This document shows positions 1 through 8,069 of a stretch of 33,644 bases of DNA, piece after piece (positions within the stretch are counted from its first letter, which is position 1; every line of letters begins with the position of its first letter). Under the pieces are notes generated by a model, which was not told the origin of the DNA, did not search any database, and saw nothing but the letters and a program-made list of their open reading frames with translations. A program made the translations under genes and the position numbers. Where the stretch lies: the NCBI GenBank assembly GCA_035695045.1, contig DASSEX010000037.1, forward strand, positions 1-33,644, in the 5' to 3' direction. The DNA is from DASSKP01 sp035695045 (GTDB lineage Bacteria > Actinomycetota > Actinomycetes > JAFAQI01).

Positions 1-421
1 GCGCGTAGTAGAGCGTCGAGATCGGCACCCGGCCGGTGAAGTTGCCGATCTTCGCGATCGGCCACCCGTGCGCGGCAACCTGGGCCGCCGCCTCGTGGGC
101 GAGGCCGCTGCGCATCGAGTTGTTCAGCACGGACACCGGCAGGATCGCAGCCGTCGGCCGGCTGGTGCGGTTGCCCTCCACGACCGTCGACGGCTTCGTC
201 GTGGTGGGCGTCGGGGACGGGGCCGGGGCAGCCGTCGACGTCGACGCGACCGGGTGTGGCGCCGGCGAGGTCAGCGCGGGGCCCGCGTTGTCGCGATGCG
301 GGTTGCTGTTGAGAGCGAGCAGAAGGGCGATGACGACGACGACGGCGGCAACAGCGCCGATGGGCGGGACCAGCCGCCAGACAGCCTCGCGCCGATCGAG
401 CGGCGCGCGGTGTGTGCTCAG
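1..421 (-). CDS. LytR_C-domain membrane protein (VirR/Rv0431-like), 3' end cut by window
   Basis: The visible 140 or so residues show a short basic N-terminus, one membrane segment (about residues 18-36, rich in A, V, I and L), a Pro/Thr/Ser linker, and the start of a LytR_C domain (SVLNNSMRSGLAHEAAAQVA). The C-terminus lies beyond base 1. Members of this family are membrane-anchored envelope proteins. The order DUF3263 then LytR_C matches Rv0430-Rv0431 (virR) of Mycobacterium tuberculosis, which supports the assignment. No ATG, GTG or TTG lies in frame upstream of the membrane segment for at least 30 codons. The best start is CTG at 421, which overlaps the DUF3263 stop as CTGA, with GGGATCGAGG just upstream. 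Family certain, start inferred. Confidence 0.8.
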   Translation of the reverse strand, partial: MSTHRAPLDRREAVWRLVPPIGAVAAVVVVIALLLALNSNPHRDNAGPALTSPAPHPVASTSTAAPAPSPTPTTTKPSTVVEGNRTSRPTAAILPVSVLNNSMRSGLAHEAAAQVAAHGWPIAKIGNFTGRVPISTLYYA

Positions 422-711
422 ACCTCGATCCCGAGTCGCCGAGCGGAGCGTGCCCGCTGCCGCGCGCTGCGCAGCCGGCGGAGCCGCTTCACCAGCATCG
501 GGTCGGCGGCGAGGGCCTCTGGCCGGTCGAGGAGTGCGTTGAGAACCTGGTAGTAGCGGGTCGCGGACATGTCGAACAGCTCGCGGATCGCCTGCTCCTT
601 GGCCCCGGCGTACTTCCACCACTGGCGCTCGAAGGCCAACACGGCACGGTCGCGCTCGGACAGCTCGGTCCCGACAACCGGCTCACCGGACAGGGCTCCC
701 GCAGCGCTCAT
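418..711 (-). CDS. DUF3263 family protein
   Basis: A 97-aa protein whose body (LSERDRAVLAFERQWWKY, then REL..MSATRYYQVLN.LLDRPEAL) is the actinobacterial DUF3263 family. It looks like a small helix-turn-helix-type protein with a very Arg-rich C-terminus. Function is not known. The start at 711 is preceded by GGGAGAGG; an in-frame ATG at 726 lacks a ribosome binding site. It sits 80 bp downstream of gdhA and is probably translationally coupled to the LytR_C gene through a CTGA overlap, the same pairing as Rv0430-Rv0431. Confidence 0.85.
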   Translation of the reverse strand: MSAAGALSGEPVVGTELSERDRAVLAFERQWWKYAGAKEQAIRELFDMSATRYYQVLNALLDRPEALAADPMLVKRLRRLRSARQRARSARRLGIEV

Positions 712-791
712 CGACCTCTCCCGCATGGCTCGACTTACAGCGCTGTCATTCTGGCACGCCCGACCGACAGAACCCGGGATCGGCGCGAAGA

Positions 792-2045
792 TCAGGGGTA
801 GAGACCTCGGGTGCGGTGGGCTTCGGCGACCCGGCCCACGCCGATCATCTGGGCCGCCGTGCGGAGGGAGACCCCCTCCTCCGCGGCCAGCGAGGACACC
901 TCGCCGTAGGAGGCTTCCATGATCGCCTTCAGCCGGTCGTTGACCTCGTCCTCGCTCCACCAGTAGGCCTGCAGGTCCTGGACCCACTCGAAGTAGGACA
1001 CCGCGACACCGCCGGAGTTGGCGAGCACGTCGGGAACGACGACGACGCCCTTGTCGCCGAGGATCTTGTCCGCGTCCGGCGTCGTCGGCCCGTTGGCGCC
1101 TTCGACGATGAACCGCGCCTTCACCTGCGCGGCGTTGCCGTCGTGGATCACGCCCTCGAGCGCAGCCGGGACGAGTACGTCGACATCGAGCTCGAGCAGC
1201 TCCTCGTTGGAGATGGCGTCGGTCCCGGGATAGCCGGCGACGGAGTCGAGGCCCTGCCGCATCGCGCGCATCATCGCGGCCGGGTTGAGACCCATCGAGT
1301 TGTAGGCGCCGCCCTTCACATCGGAGACGGCGACGACCTTGCACCCCGCGTCGTGGAGGTACTGCGCGGCCAGCCCGCCGACCTTGCCGAAACCCTGGAC
1401 GGCGACCGACACGTCGCGCGGGTCGACGCCCGCCTCCTGCAGCGCCGCGAACGCGGAGTACATGACGCCGCGGCTGGTCGCCCCGCCACGACCCTGCGAG
1501 CCACCGACACTGATCGGCTTGCCGGTCACGACACCCGTGACCGTGTAGCCCTTGTTGACGGAGTACGTGTCCATGAACCACGCCATGGTCTGCTCGTCCG
1601 TGCCGACGTCAGGCGCGGGGATGTCGCGTTCGGGCCCGACGATCGGAAGGATCTCGCTGGCATAGCGGCGTGTCACGCGCTCGAGCTCGGCGGTGGAGTA
1701 GAGCCGGGGGTCGATGGTCACGCCACCCTTGGCGCCGCCGTAAGGGATGCCGATCAGCGCGCACTTCCATGTCATCCACATGGCTAGCGCCCGGACCTCG
1801 TCGATGTCGGTCGACGGGTGGTAGCGGATGCCACCCTTGGCCGGGCCCCGCGACAGGTTGTGCTGAACGCGGTAACCCCGCAGGACCTCGACGTTGCCGT
1901 CGTCGCGCCGCAGCGGGATCGACACGGTCATCTCCCGCCGCGGGGTGGCGAGCAGCGCGTGTGTGCCGTCGTCGAGGCCGAGATGTTCCGCTGCCTCGGC
2001 GAGCTGGATCTGTGCGGACTCCCACGCCGACTGACGAGCTGCCAC
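792..2045 (-). CDS. gdhA: Glu/Leu/Phe/Val dehydrogenase (glutamate dehydrogenase)
   Basis: A 417-aa cytoplasmic enzyme of the hexameric amino-acid dehydrogenase family. It is expected to interconvert glutamate and 2-oxoglutarate plus ammonia with NAD(P). The dimerisation and substrate domain carries RGPAKGGIRYHP (Lys70), the Lys94 region, and the catalytic PYGGAKGG (Lys106). The Rossmann domain has GFGKVG at residues 218-223. Length is normal for the class of about 410-430 aa. The GTG start at 2045 has a good ribosome binding site (AAGGAG, 8 nt spacing). Leucine or valine dehydrogenase activity cannot be excluded, but the length and motifs favour glutamate. It lies 68 bp downstream of the homogentisate dioxygenase gene on the same strand. 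Confidence 0.9.
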   Translation of the reverse strand: MAARQSAWESAQIQLAEAAEHLGLDDGTHALLATPRREMTVSIPLRRDDGNVEVLRGYRVQHNLSRGPAKGGIRYHPSTDIDEVRALAMWMTWKCALIGIPYGGAKGGVTIDPRLYSTAELERVTRRYASEILPIVGPERDIPAPDVGTDEQTMAWFMDTYSVNKGYTVTGVVTGKPISVGGSQGRGGATSRGVMYSAFAALQEAGVDPRDVSVAVQGFGKVGGLAAQYLHDAGCKVVAVSDVKGGAYNSMGLNPAAMMRAMRQGLDSVAGYPGTDAISNEELLELDVDVLVPAALEGVIHDGNAAQVKARFIVEGANGPTTPDADKILGDKGVVVVPDVLANSGGVAVSYFEWVQDLQAYWWSEDEVNDRLKAIMEASYGEVSSLAAEEGVSLRTAAQMIGVGRVAEAHRTRGLYP

Positions 2046-2113
2046 GCGCGGTCCACTCCTTCACCCGGACGACGTTGACCGGTCCCGCCTCGGCAGTCTG
2101 CCAGACGTTGCGC

Positions 2114-3280
2114 TCAGCGTCCGCCCACCCACGACCACGCGTAGCTCGTGTCCTCGCACTCCAGCGCCGCGGGGCCGAGCCCGAGCGGCCGGAACGTGTC
2201 GATCATGACGGCGTACTCGTCGGTGCGCTCCTTGCCGATCGACGCCTCGACACTTCCCGGCTGCGGCCCGTGGATGTGACCGGAAGGGTGCAGCGAGATA
2301 GAGCCGACCTCGATGCCCGCGCCCTTGCGCGACATGAACTCGCCCTGCGTGTAGAAGAGGACCTCGTCGCTGTCGACGTTCGAATGGTTGTACGGCGCCG
2401 GGATCGCCTGCGGGTGATAGTCGAACAGCCTCGGCACGAACGAGCAGACGACGAAGCCCGGCCCCTCGAAGGTCTGGTGCACCGGCGGCGGCTGGTGCAC
2501 GCGTCCGGTCATCGGTTCGAAGTCGTGGATGGAGAACGCATACGGGTAGAGGCAGCCGTCCCAGCCGACGACGTCGAACGGGTGATGCGCATAGGTGAAC
2601 CTCGTCATGCCGGTCCGGTGCCGGACCAGCACGTCGACGTCACTGCCGTCCTGGGTGAGCGGGCCCTCCGGCCCGCGCAGGTCCCGTTCGCAGTACGGCG
2701 CCGACTCGAGGAACTGGCCTTTCGCGGAGAGGTAGCGCTTCGGCGGGGTGACGTGCCCGCGGGCCTCGGTGACCAGTGCCCGCACCGGCTCGCCGCCGTC
2801 CGGGACCCAGCGATGGGTCGTCGACGTCGGCAGCACGACGTAGTCGCCCGAACCGACGCGTAGCGTGCCGAACACCGACTCGAGCACCGCAGATCCGGCC
2901 TCGACATAGACCAGCTCGTCGCCTGCCCCGTTTCGATAGAGGGGCGACGGCTGGTCGGCGATGACGTAGGAGATACGCAGGTCGTCGTTGCCGAGCAGCA
3001 GCCGTCGGCCGGTGACCAGGTCGGCGGAGGGGGCGTCGAGCTTGTGCGTCTTGAAGTGCCGGGGCTTCAGCGGATGGTTCGCCGTAAGCGGCTGTGCCGT
3101 CTCGTCGACGGCGACCGCATCGAGGATCGCCGTCGGCGCATGCTCGTGGTAGAGCAGGGCGGAGTCGGAGGAGAAGCCCTCGACGCCCATCAGCTCCTCG
3201 GCATAGAGGCTTCCGTCCGGTTTGCGGAACTGCGTGTGCCGCTTGCGGGGGATGTGACCGACCGCCCGGTAGAAAGGCAT
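2114..3280 (-). CDS. hmgA: Homogentisate 1,2-dioxygenase
   Basis: A 388-aa non-haem iron dioxygenase of tyrosine and phenylalanine catabolism that opens the ring of homogentisate to maleylacetoacetate. The N-terminus (YRAVGHIPRKRHTQFR.PDG.LYAEELMG.EGFSSDSALLYH) is diagnostic of the shorter bacterial form. Likely iron ligands are His299, Glu306 and a His in HPSGHIHGPQPG (residues 331-342). The start is fixed by the conserved MPFYRAVG; a GGAGG sits only 1 nt upstream of the ATG, so initiation may depend on coupling to the gene above, which ends 14 bp away. No hydrolase or isomerase of the same pathway is adjacent in this window. Confidence 0.9.
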   Translation of the reverse strand: MPFYRAVGHIPRKRHTQFRKPDGSLYAEELMGVEGFSSDSALLYHEHAPTAILDAVAVDETAQPLTANHPLKPRHFKTHKLDAPSADLVTGRRLLLGNDDLRISYVIADQPSPLYRNGAGDELVYVEAGSAVLESVFGTLRVGSGDYVVLPTSTTHRWVPDGGEPVRALVTEARGHVTPPKRYLSAKGQFLESAPYCERDLRGPEGPLTQDGSDVDVLVRHRTGMTRFTYAHHPFDVVGWDGCLYPYAFSIHDFEPMTGRVHQPPPVHQTFEGPGFVVCSFVPRLFDYHPQAIPAPYNHSNVDSDEVLFYTQGEFMSRKGAGIEVGSISLHPSGHIHGPQPGSVEASIGKERTDEYAVMIDTFRPLGLGPAALECEDTSYAWSWVGGR

Positions 3281-3294
3281 GCCTCCACGCTGCG

Positions 3295-3975
3295 TCAGGC
3301 GACAGCGGGTGTCAATGCAAGAGTCGTACGCCGGCGCTGCCACCGGGCCACGACGATGCCGGTCAGCATCGCGACGGCATGGCCAATCGCCGCGACCTGG
3401 CTCTCGTCGCTGGAGTCGAACGCCGTGATCACCAGCGGGAGCAGCGTCAGTGCACACGCTCCCCTCAGCCATCGGTTGGCGTTCGGGGAGAACACCACCG
3501 CTGCCGCGCACGCCGCGACGGCGTACGACGGACCGACGTCGAGGAGATGCTTCGCCGACGCGGAGAGGTTGCCGGCCGCGATGCGCGCGGCAGTGACGCC
3601 CTCGGAGACGCCGGTCCCGACGACGTGCGCGACGGCCCCGGTGGCGAGCGCCACGAGTCCGCCGCGCAGCCGCTCCAGAGCCCCGACGCAGAGCAGCACG
3701 ACGACGGCCCAGTAGCCGAACATGTCGCCCGGCCAGATCGACGACGCGGGGATGACGAGCCAGGGCACCCGCTCGAGGTGCGCCAGGTCGGTGCTGGATG
3801 CTGCAAGCACCGACAGCCGTGTGTGCGGTGACTGCAGGATCCACCAGACGTAGGCGCCCAACAGTGTCAGGACGTAGGCGCTGGCGACCCGCGGCCACCT
3901 GCGCAACATCAGCAGGGCAACCATCGTGATCAGGTCGATGCCACGGCGGAGCACTTGTGAAACCCGTCCGATCAT
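3295..3975 (-). CDS. Rhomboid-like membrane protein, copy A
   Basis: A 226-aa polytopic membrane protein of the actinobacterial rhomboid-like family. About six hydrophobic segments are visible. The likely catalytic serine lies in LLDVGPSY (in place of the classical GxSG) and the partner histidine in AAIGHAVAMLTG. It is a clear paralogue of the gene at 7909-8565, sharing GALER, HV.GT..SEG, SA.HLLDVGPSY and AIGHA. The start at 3975 overlaps the stop of the MprF-like gene as ATGA with GGCGAGG directly before it; an in-frame ATG at 3993 is possible. It could be an intramembrane protease or a catalytically dead relative. The context suggests a role at the membrane together with the lipid-modifying genes. 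Confidence 0.8.
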   Translation of the reverse strand: MIGRVSQVLRRGIDLITMVALLMLRRWPRVASAYVLTLLGAYVWWILQSPHTRLSVLAASSTDLAHLERVPWLVIPASSIWPGDMFGYWAVVVLLCVGALERLRGGLVALATGAVAHVVGTGVSEGVTAARIAAGNLSASAKHLLDVGPSYAVAACAAAVVFSPNANRWLRGACALTLLPLVITAFDSSDESQVAAIGHAVAMLTGIVVARWQRRRTTLALTPAVA

Positions 3976-5714
3976 CCTCGCCGGGACGGCCATCGCGGCC
4001 AGACGATGAACGCCTCCGCCTCGAGGGCGGCCAGCGCGACCCGGGGAAGGTCGGCGGGACCCGGGTAACAGACGAACCGCGGCTCCCAGAGCGGCCGGAA
4101 CTTCGCGTTGAAGCGGTACAGCGATTCGATCTGGAACCACCGCGACGCGACGAGCAGCAGCTCTCGCCAGGCTCGGATGATCGGCCCCGCGCCGAGCCGG
4201 CCGCCGCGCTCCAGCGCCGAGCGGAAGACTGCGAAGTTCAACGAGACCTTCTTCACGCCCAGCGACGGAGCGGCGCGCAGCGCCGCGACGATCATCAGCT
4301 CGTTCAGACCTGGGTCGGCGGAGCGGTCGCGGCGCATCAGCTCCAGCGACAACCCGTCGTCACCCCACGGCACGAAGTGGAGTACGGCGGCCACCCGACC
4401 CTCGATGCACGCCGTGATGGCGACGCAGTCGGCGTCCTCCGGCCCGCCGAACCGCCCGAGCGCCATGGAGAACCCGCGTTCGACCTCGGTGTCCCGCCAC
4501 GCCGCCGCCTGCCGCTGGATCTCGGCGACGTCCTCGGGTGAGATGTCGCGGACCCGCCGGACGTCGGTCGTGTAGCCGGCGCGCTCCACCCGCGCGACCA
4601 TCTGCCGGACGTTGCGCATGGCGCGTCCTTCCAGGCTGAAGTCCGCGACCTCGACGATGGCCTCGTCACCCAGCTCGAGCGCGCGAAGGTCCGCCTCGCG
4701 CACCCATACCTCTCCGCCGAGCTCGCTGCACCCCATGACGGCGGGAGTCCAGGCGTGCAGCCGGGCGACCTCCATGAACTCCTCGATGGCGCCCGGCCAC
4801 GCCTCGGGGTCGCCGATCGGATCGCCGGAGGCGAGCATGACGCCCGACACGACGCGGTAGGAGATGGCGGCCTTTCCGGAGGGCGAGAAGACGACGGACT
4901 TGTCGCGGCGTAGCGCGAAGTACCCGAGGGAGTCACGGTGGCCGTGACGACCCAACAGGGTCCGTAGCCGGCTTTCGTCGTCGGGTGTGAGCCTCGCCAC
5001 CGGCTCCGCCGGTCGCAGTGCGAGGTAGGCCGTGACCACGACCGTCAGCACACCCAGCGTCAGCAACACCGCGAAGACGAGATCGCCGTCGTGCTCGGTA
5101 CGGAAGTGCAATGGTCCGCCGACGCCGATCAGTCCCCAGAGGACCTCTCGCAGGCGGGCGCCGAACGGCGCTTGCCCCACGACAGACTCGTCGCGCGCAT
5201 AGAGAAGGCCGAGCCCGATGGCGACGGATGCCGCGAACAGCGCGATGAAGGCGAGCGGGGCGCGTTTCCTGGTGCGCGGGTCGCCGAGCGCGTAGAACTG
5301 CGCCGACGACGCGAGCAGCAGGGCGGCGAGCACCGCAGTCGTCACGGCCTCCTCGACGTCGAGGCCCTTCACGACGTGCAGAACGGTGCTCAGCAGCAAC
5401 AGGGCGACAGCCGCGCGAAACGCCCGTCGCTTCCGGCGCCGCAACCCATGCCCGAGCATCGTGAGCAGCAGTCCGACACCGACGGTGACCGCACTCGCGG
5501 CGTGCGCAACCGGAAGTGGCACGACCTGGGTCAGCGCATGCAGCCGCGCCGTTTGCTCGGGCGTGACGGCGCTGATGATGTCGACGATGCCGAGCACGAC
5601 GGTGGCGAACGCGAGTATCGACGGGACCGCAGCGGCCAACCTGCTCTGCGGCTTGTCGGGCTTGCGTTGCGCTCTGCGCTTGCGCTCGGTCTGCACGGTG
5701 GTGTCCGCCGTCAT
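3972..5714 (-). CDS. MprF-like phosphatidylglycerol aminoacyltransferase (DUF2156) membrane protein
   Basis: A 580-aa protein with a basic N-terminus, about six transmembrane segments in residues 28-235, then a cytoplasmic tandem-GNAT DUF2156 domain (about 240-560). Family motifs include YFALRRDK.VVFSPSGKAAISYRV, ASGDPIG, and NELMIVAALR...GV.KVSLNFAVFRSALE. Such proteins transfer an amino acid (Lys, Ala or Arg) from aminoacyl-tRNA to phosphatidylglycerol, lowering membrane negative charge. There is no fused lysyl-tRNA synthetase domain as in mycobacterial LysX. Which amino acid is used cannot be read from the sequence. It overlaps its upstream esterase and its downstream rhomboid-like gene, each by ATGA, so the three are probably made together. 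Confidence 0.85.
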   Translation of the reverse strand: MTADTTVQTERKRRAQRKPDKPQSRLAAAVPSILAFATVVLGIVDIISAVTPEQTARLHALTQVVPLPVAHAASAVTVGVGLLLTMLGHGLRRRKRRAFRAAVALLLLSTVLHVVKGLDVEEAVTTAVLAALLLASSAQFYALGDPRTRKRAPLAFIALFAASVAIGLGLLYARDESVVGQAPFGARLREVLWGLIGVGGPLHFRTEHDGDLVFAVLLTLGVLTVVVTAYLALRPAEPVARLTPDDESRLRTLLGRHGHRDSLGYFALRRDKSVVFSPSGKAAISYRVVSGVMLASGDPIGDPEAWPGAIEEFMEVARLHAWTPAVMGCSELGGEVWVREADLRALELGDEAIVEVADFSLEGRAMRNVRQMVARVERAGYTTDVRRVRDISPEDVAEIQRQAAAWRDTEVERGFSMALGRFGGPEDADCVAITACIEGRVAAVLHFVPWGDDGLSLELMRRDRSADPGLNELMIVAALRAAPSLGVKKVSLNFAVFRSALERGGRLGAGPIIRAWRELLLVASRWFQIESLYRFNAKFRPLWEPRFVCYPGPADLPRVALAALEAEAFIVWPRWPSRRG

Positions 5715-6628
5715 GCCGTCACCGCCTCACCCCAGCCGTCGCCGAAGAACTGCGCGACCATCGGCAGCTGGGCCACTGCCCATGGGACAGTGTGCCCGCC
5801 GGGCGTCAGCCTCTCCTCGACGGCTATGTGATGCCGACGCAACAGAGCGGAGAAACGTTGCGTCTCGCCTTTGACGACGGGCAAATGGTCGTCGTTCCCG
5901 TCCACGAGCAGCAGTCGCACTCGACGAGCCTGGGACAGCAGCAGCGAGGGATCGTGCCGGTCCGGATCGGCGAAGATGTGAGCAGGGTCGTCGATGTGGA
6001 AGTAGCCGGCGAGCGCTGCAGCCTGCCCGTAGAGGTTCGGATGACGCAAGGCGATCGAGGCTGCAGCGAAACCGCCCATCGAGAAGCCGGCGATCGCACG
6101 ATGGGCACGGTCGCGCGGGTTGCCGCCTTCGACGGCGCGGATGAGTGGACCGGTGAGGAAGGTCTCCAGGTCGACCCGGCCGTGTGCGTCGTCACCCCAC
6201 TCGGTGTCGAGGTTGTTGCCGGTCGCACCGTCCGGGAAGACAGCGACGAACGGATGCGCGCCGGCGGCCATGGCTGAATCCAGAGCCGGGATCGCGCCGT
6301 TTCGGGTCCAGTCGGACGCTGTCCCGGGAAGACCGTGAAGGAAGTAGACGACAGGGAGGTCTCTGCTCTCGGGCACATCCGGCCGCCAGACCAAGACGGT
6401 GCGGGTGCCTCCGGGCGCGCGTGGATCGGCAACGGACAGGGTCTGAAGCCCCGGTCCCGTCGTCGGTGGCGCGGGATGCGACGCCACGATCTGCGGAGTG
6501 GGTCCGACCGCGCTGCGCGCATGCTCGTCGCTCAATGCTCGGTGAAAGACGACGGAACCGGCCCATGCGCCGATCGCCGTCACGGCGGCGACGAGCGAAC
6601 GGAGCAGTCCGCGAGAGGCTCCAGGCAT
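5711..6628 (-). CDS. Exported alpha/beta-hydrolase esterase, first gene of the MprF operon
   Basis: A 305-aa esterase-D/antigen-85-like alpha/beta hydrolase. An N-terminal hydrophobic stretch (about residues 8-25) should export or anchor it. The core shows VVYFLHGLPGTASDW, VFPDG, the nucleophile elbow GFSMGG and the catalytic histidine in TPGGHTVPWAVAQLP. It overlaps the MprF-like gene by ATGA. In other bacteria (for example PA0919 of Pseudomonas aeruginosa) an esterase encoded beside the aminoacyl-PG synthase hydrolyses aminoacyl-PG; the same role is inferred here, not shown. The start at 6628 is supported by TACCGT seven bases upstream, fitting a leaderless mRNA; longer in-frame starts would precede the signal with an unlikely Met/Cys-rich stretch. 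Confidence 0.8.
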   Translation of the reverse strand: MPGASRGLLRSLVAAVTAIGAWAGSVVFHRALSDEHARSAVGPTPQIVASHPAPPTTGPGLQTLSVADPRAPGGTRTVLVWRPDVPESRDLPVVYFLHGLPGTASDWTRNGAIPALDSAMAAGAHPFVAVFPDGATGNNLDTEWGDDAHGRVDLETFLTGPLIRAVEGGNPRDRAHRAIAGFSMGGFAAASIALRHPNLYGQAAALAGYFHIDDPAHIFADPDRHDPSLLLSQARRVRLLLVDGNDDHLPVVKGETQRFSALLRRHHIAVEERLTPGGHTVPWAVAQLPMVAQFFGDGWGEAVTA

Positions 6629-6635
6629 CGCGCTG

Positions 6636-6641
6636 ACGGTA
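6636..6641 (-). promoter_or_regulatory. Candidate -10 element (TACCGT) for a leaderless esterase mRNA
   Basis: On the minus strand TACCGT matches TANNNT and ends seven bases before the ATG at 6628, so transcription would begin at or next to the start codon. There is no clear ribosome binding site. No clear -35 was found. Confidence 0.35.
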
Positions 6642-6701
6642 ACCCGGCAATTCGCGCAAGTGGTTAAGCCTGCGTTCAGGCTGCAAGCCGACGATTCCGC
6701 C

Positions 6702-8069
6702 ATGCGCCATGGCCACATCCATGTCGCGCCGACCATTGCTCCATCCGTCATTCATGACATCGGCCGGCGCGGCTGGCTCGAGAACATGGCGCTCGGCGTC
6801 GCCCTGATCGCGGCGGCCGTGATCATCGCCGCTCTTCTGGCAGTCGGCGCTTGGTATCGCCGCCGGTCCGGCTCACCGCGGCGCAGCCGCCTGTGGCGCT
6901 GGACTCTGAACGCGACGGCCGGGGTGGTCACCAGCGCTGTCGGCCTGGCCGGCGGCGCCATCGCCATCAACAGCTACGTGGGCTACGTGCCGACCCTGAG
7001 CAGCGTGCTCTCGCCCCAGCGGCTGCCGTCGGTGCTCGCCGGCGGCAAGACACTGCGGTTGTCGTCGAGCGCACGAGGTTCGCACGTGGTCGAGCTGTCG
7101 ATCGCTGCGCCGTCGTTGGGTGTCCGCCCGCTGCCGGCGTACGTCTATCTGCCGCCGGGCTACTCCTCACCGTCGAACGCGCATCGCAAGTACCCGACTC
7201 TGTATCTCATCCATGGCCATCCCGGAAGCGCCGTCGACTGGTTCCGCGCGGGTCGGGTCGAGCGGACGCTGAACATCTTGCTGCGCGACCACCTCATCAA
7301 GCCGATGATCGTCGTGGCTCCGTCCGCCTCGCCGAGCTGGTTCCAGGACACGGAGTGCCTCAATGCGGTCCGAGGCCCCCAGATGGAGACCTACCTGACG
7401 CGGACGGTGCCGACCGTCATCAACCGCGACTTCCGCACGCTGTCCGGCCGTGCCTACACCGGTATCGGCGGCATGTCGTCGGGTGCCTTCTGCGCCCTCA
7501 ACCTGGCCCTGCGGCACCCGCATGTCTTCTCGATCATCGCGGCCTCCGAGCCGTACGCCGACCCCGGCCTCATCGCCGATCACTCGATGCTGAGGTCGAA
7601 CCACGCACTCATCTGGGCGAACACACCGGGCCGCTATCTTCTCGCGGTGCGGCCACCGTTGCCGCAAGCGTTCTTCCTCGACTCCGGAAGTCGCGACCGC
7701 ACCACCTCGACGAACATGATGCAGCTCGCTCATGAGCTCGCCAACGACGGCCAGGATGTCGTCATCCGCCAGGTGCCGCACGGCGGCCATACGTGGCTGA
7801 CCGCTCGCCTCGAGCTGCCCTACGCCCTGGTGTTCGCCTCACAGCAGTTCGGGCACCTGCCGGCGGGCGGATCGACGCTGGCGGATGCGAAGTTCGAGCA
7901 GCTGCTGCTCACGATGGGCGCGACTCGGCCGGCAGCGCTGCCGTGGCGCACCCACGCCGCCGCTTCACCATCGCCGACGCCACCCCCGTCAATGCAGCCG
8001 TCGCGTGTCCGATCGCGTCCACCTTCAGCAGCGGCAAGCGCACTGCCGTCAGCATCAGCAACGGGGTGA
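6702..8069 (+). CDS. Membrane-anchored alpha/beta-hydrolase esterase, divergent copy
   Basis: A protein of about 455 aa with two hydrophobic segments near the N-terminus (about residues 29-50 and 70-92) followed by an esterase domain: YPTLYLIHGHPGSAVDW, PMIVVAPSA, nucleophile elbow in GIGGMSSGAFCALNLALRHP, and catalytic histidine in VPHGGHTWLTARLELP. It belongs to the same broad esterase class as the gene at 5711-6628 but is only distantly similar. The last 50 or so residues are Pro/Ser/Ala-rich and are read antisense to the 3' end of rhomboid-like copy B, a 161-bp overlap. The start is uncertain: ATG 6702, GTG 6660 and ATG 6786 are all in frame and none has a good ribosome binding site. A role in lipid deacylation or aminoacyl-lipid hydrolysis is inferred from context. 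Confidence 0.75.
   Translation: MRHGHIHVAPTIAPSVIHDIGRRGWLENMALGVALIAAAVIIAALLAVGAWYRRRSGSPRRSRLWRWTLNATAGVVTSAVGLAGGAIAINSYVGYVPTLSSVLSPQRLPSVLAGGKTLRLSSSARGSHVVELSIAAPSLGVRPLPAYVYLPPGYSSPSNAHRKYPTLYLIHGHPGSAVDWFRAGRVERTLNILLRDHLIKPMIVVAPSASPSWFQDTECLNAVRGPQMETYLTRTVPTVINRDFRTLSGRAYTGIGGMSSGAFCALNLALRHPHVFSIIAASEPYADPGLIADHSMLRSNHALIWANTPGRYLLAVRPPLPQAFFLDSGSRDRTTSTNMMQLAHELANDGQDVVIRQVPHGGHTWLTARLELPYALVFASQQFGHLPAGGSTLADAKFEQLLLTMGATRPAALPWRTHAAASPSPTPPPSMQPSRVRSRPPSAAASALPSASATG

Noticed and set aside
418..1581. Long minus-strand frame running from within gdhA into the DUF3263 gene.
   Set aside because: The part over gdhA is a frame-shifted shadow; only the last 97 codons (DUF3263) are conserved, with their own start and ribosome binding site.
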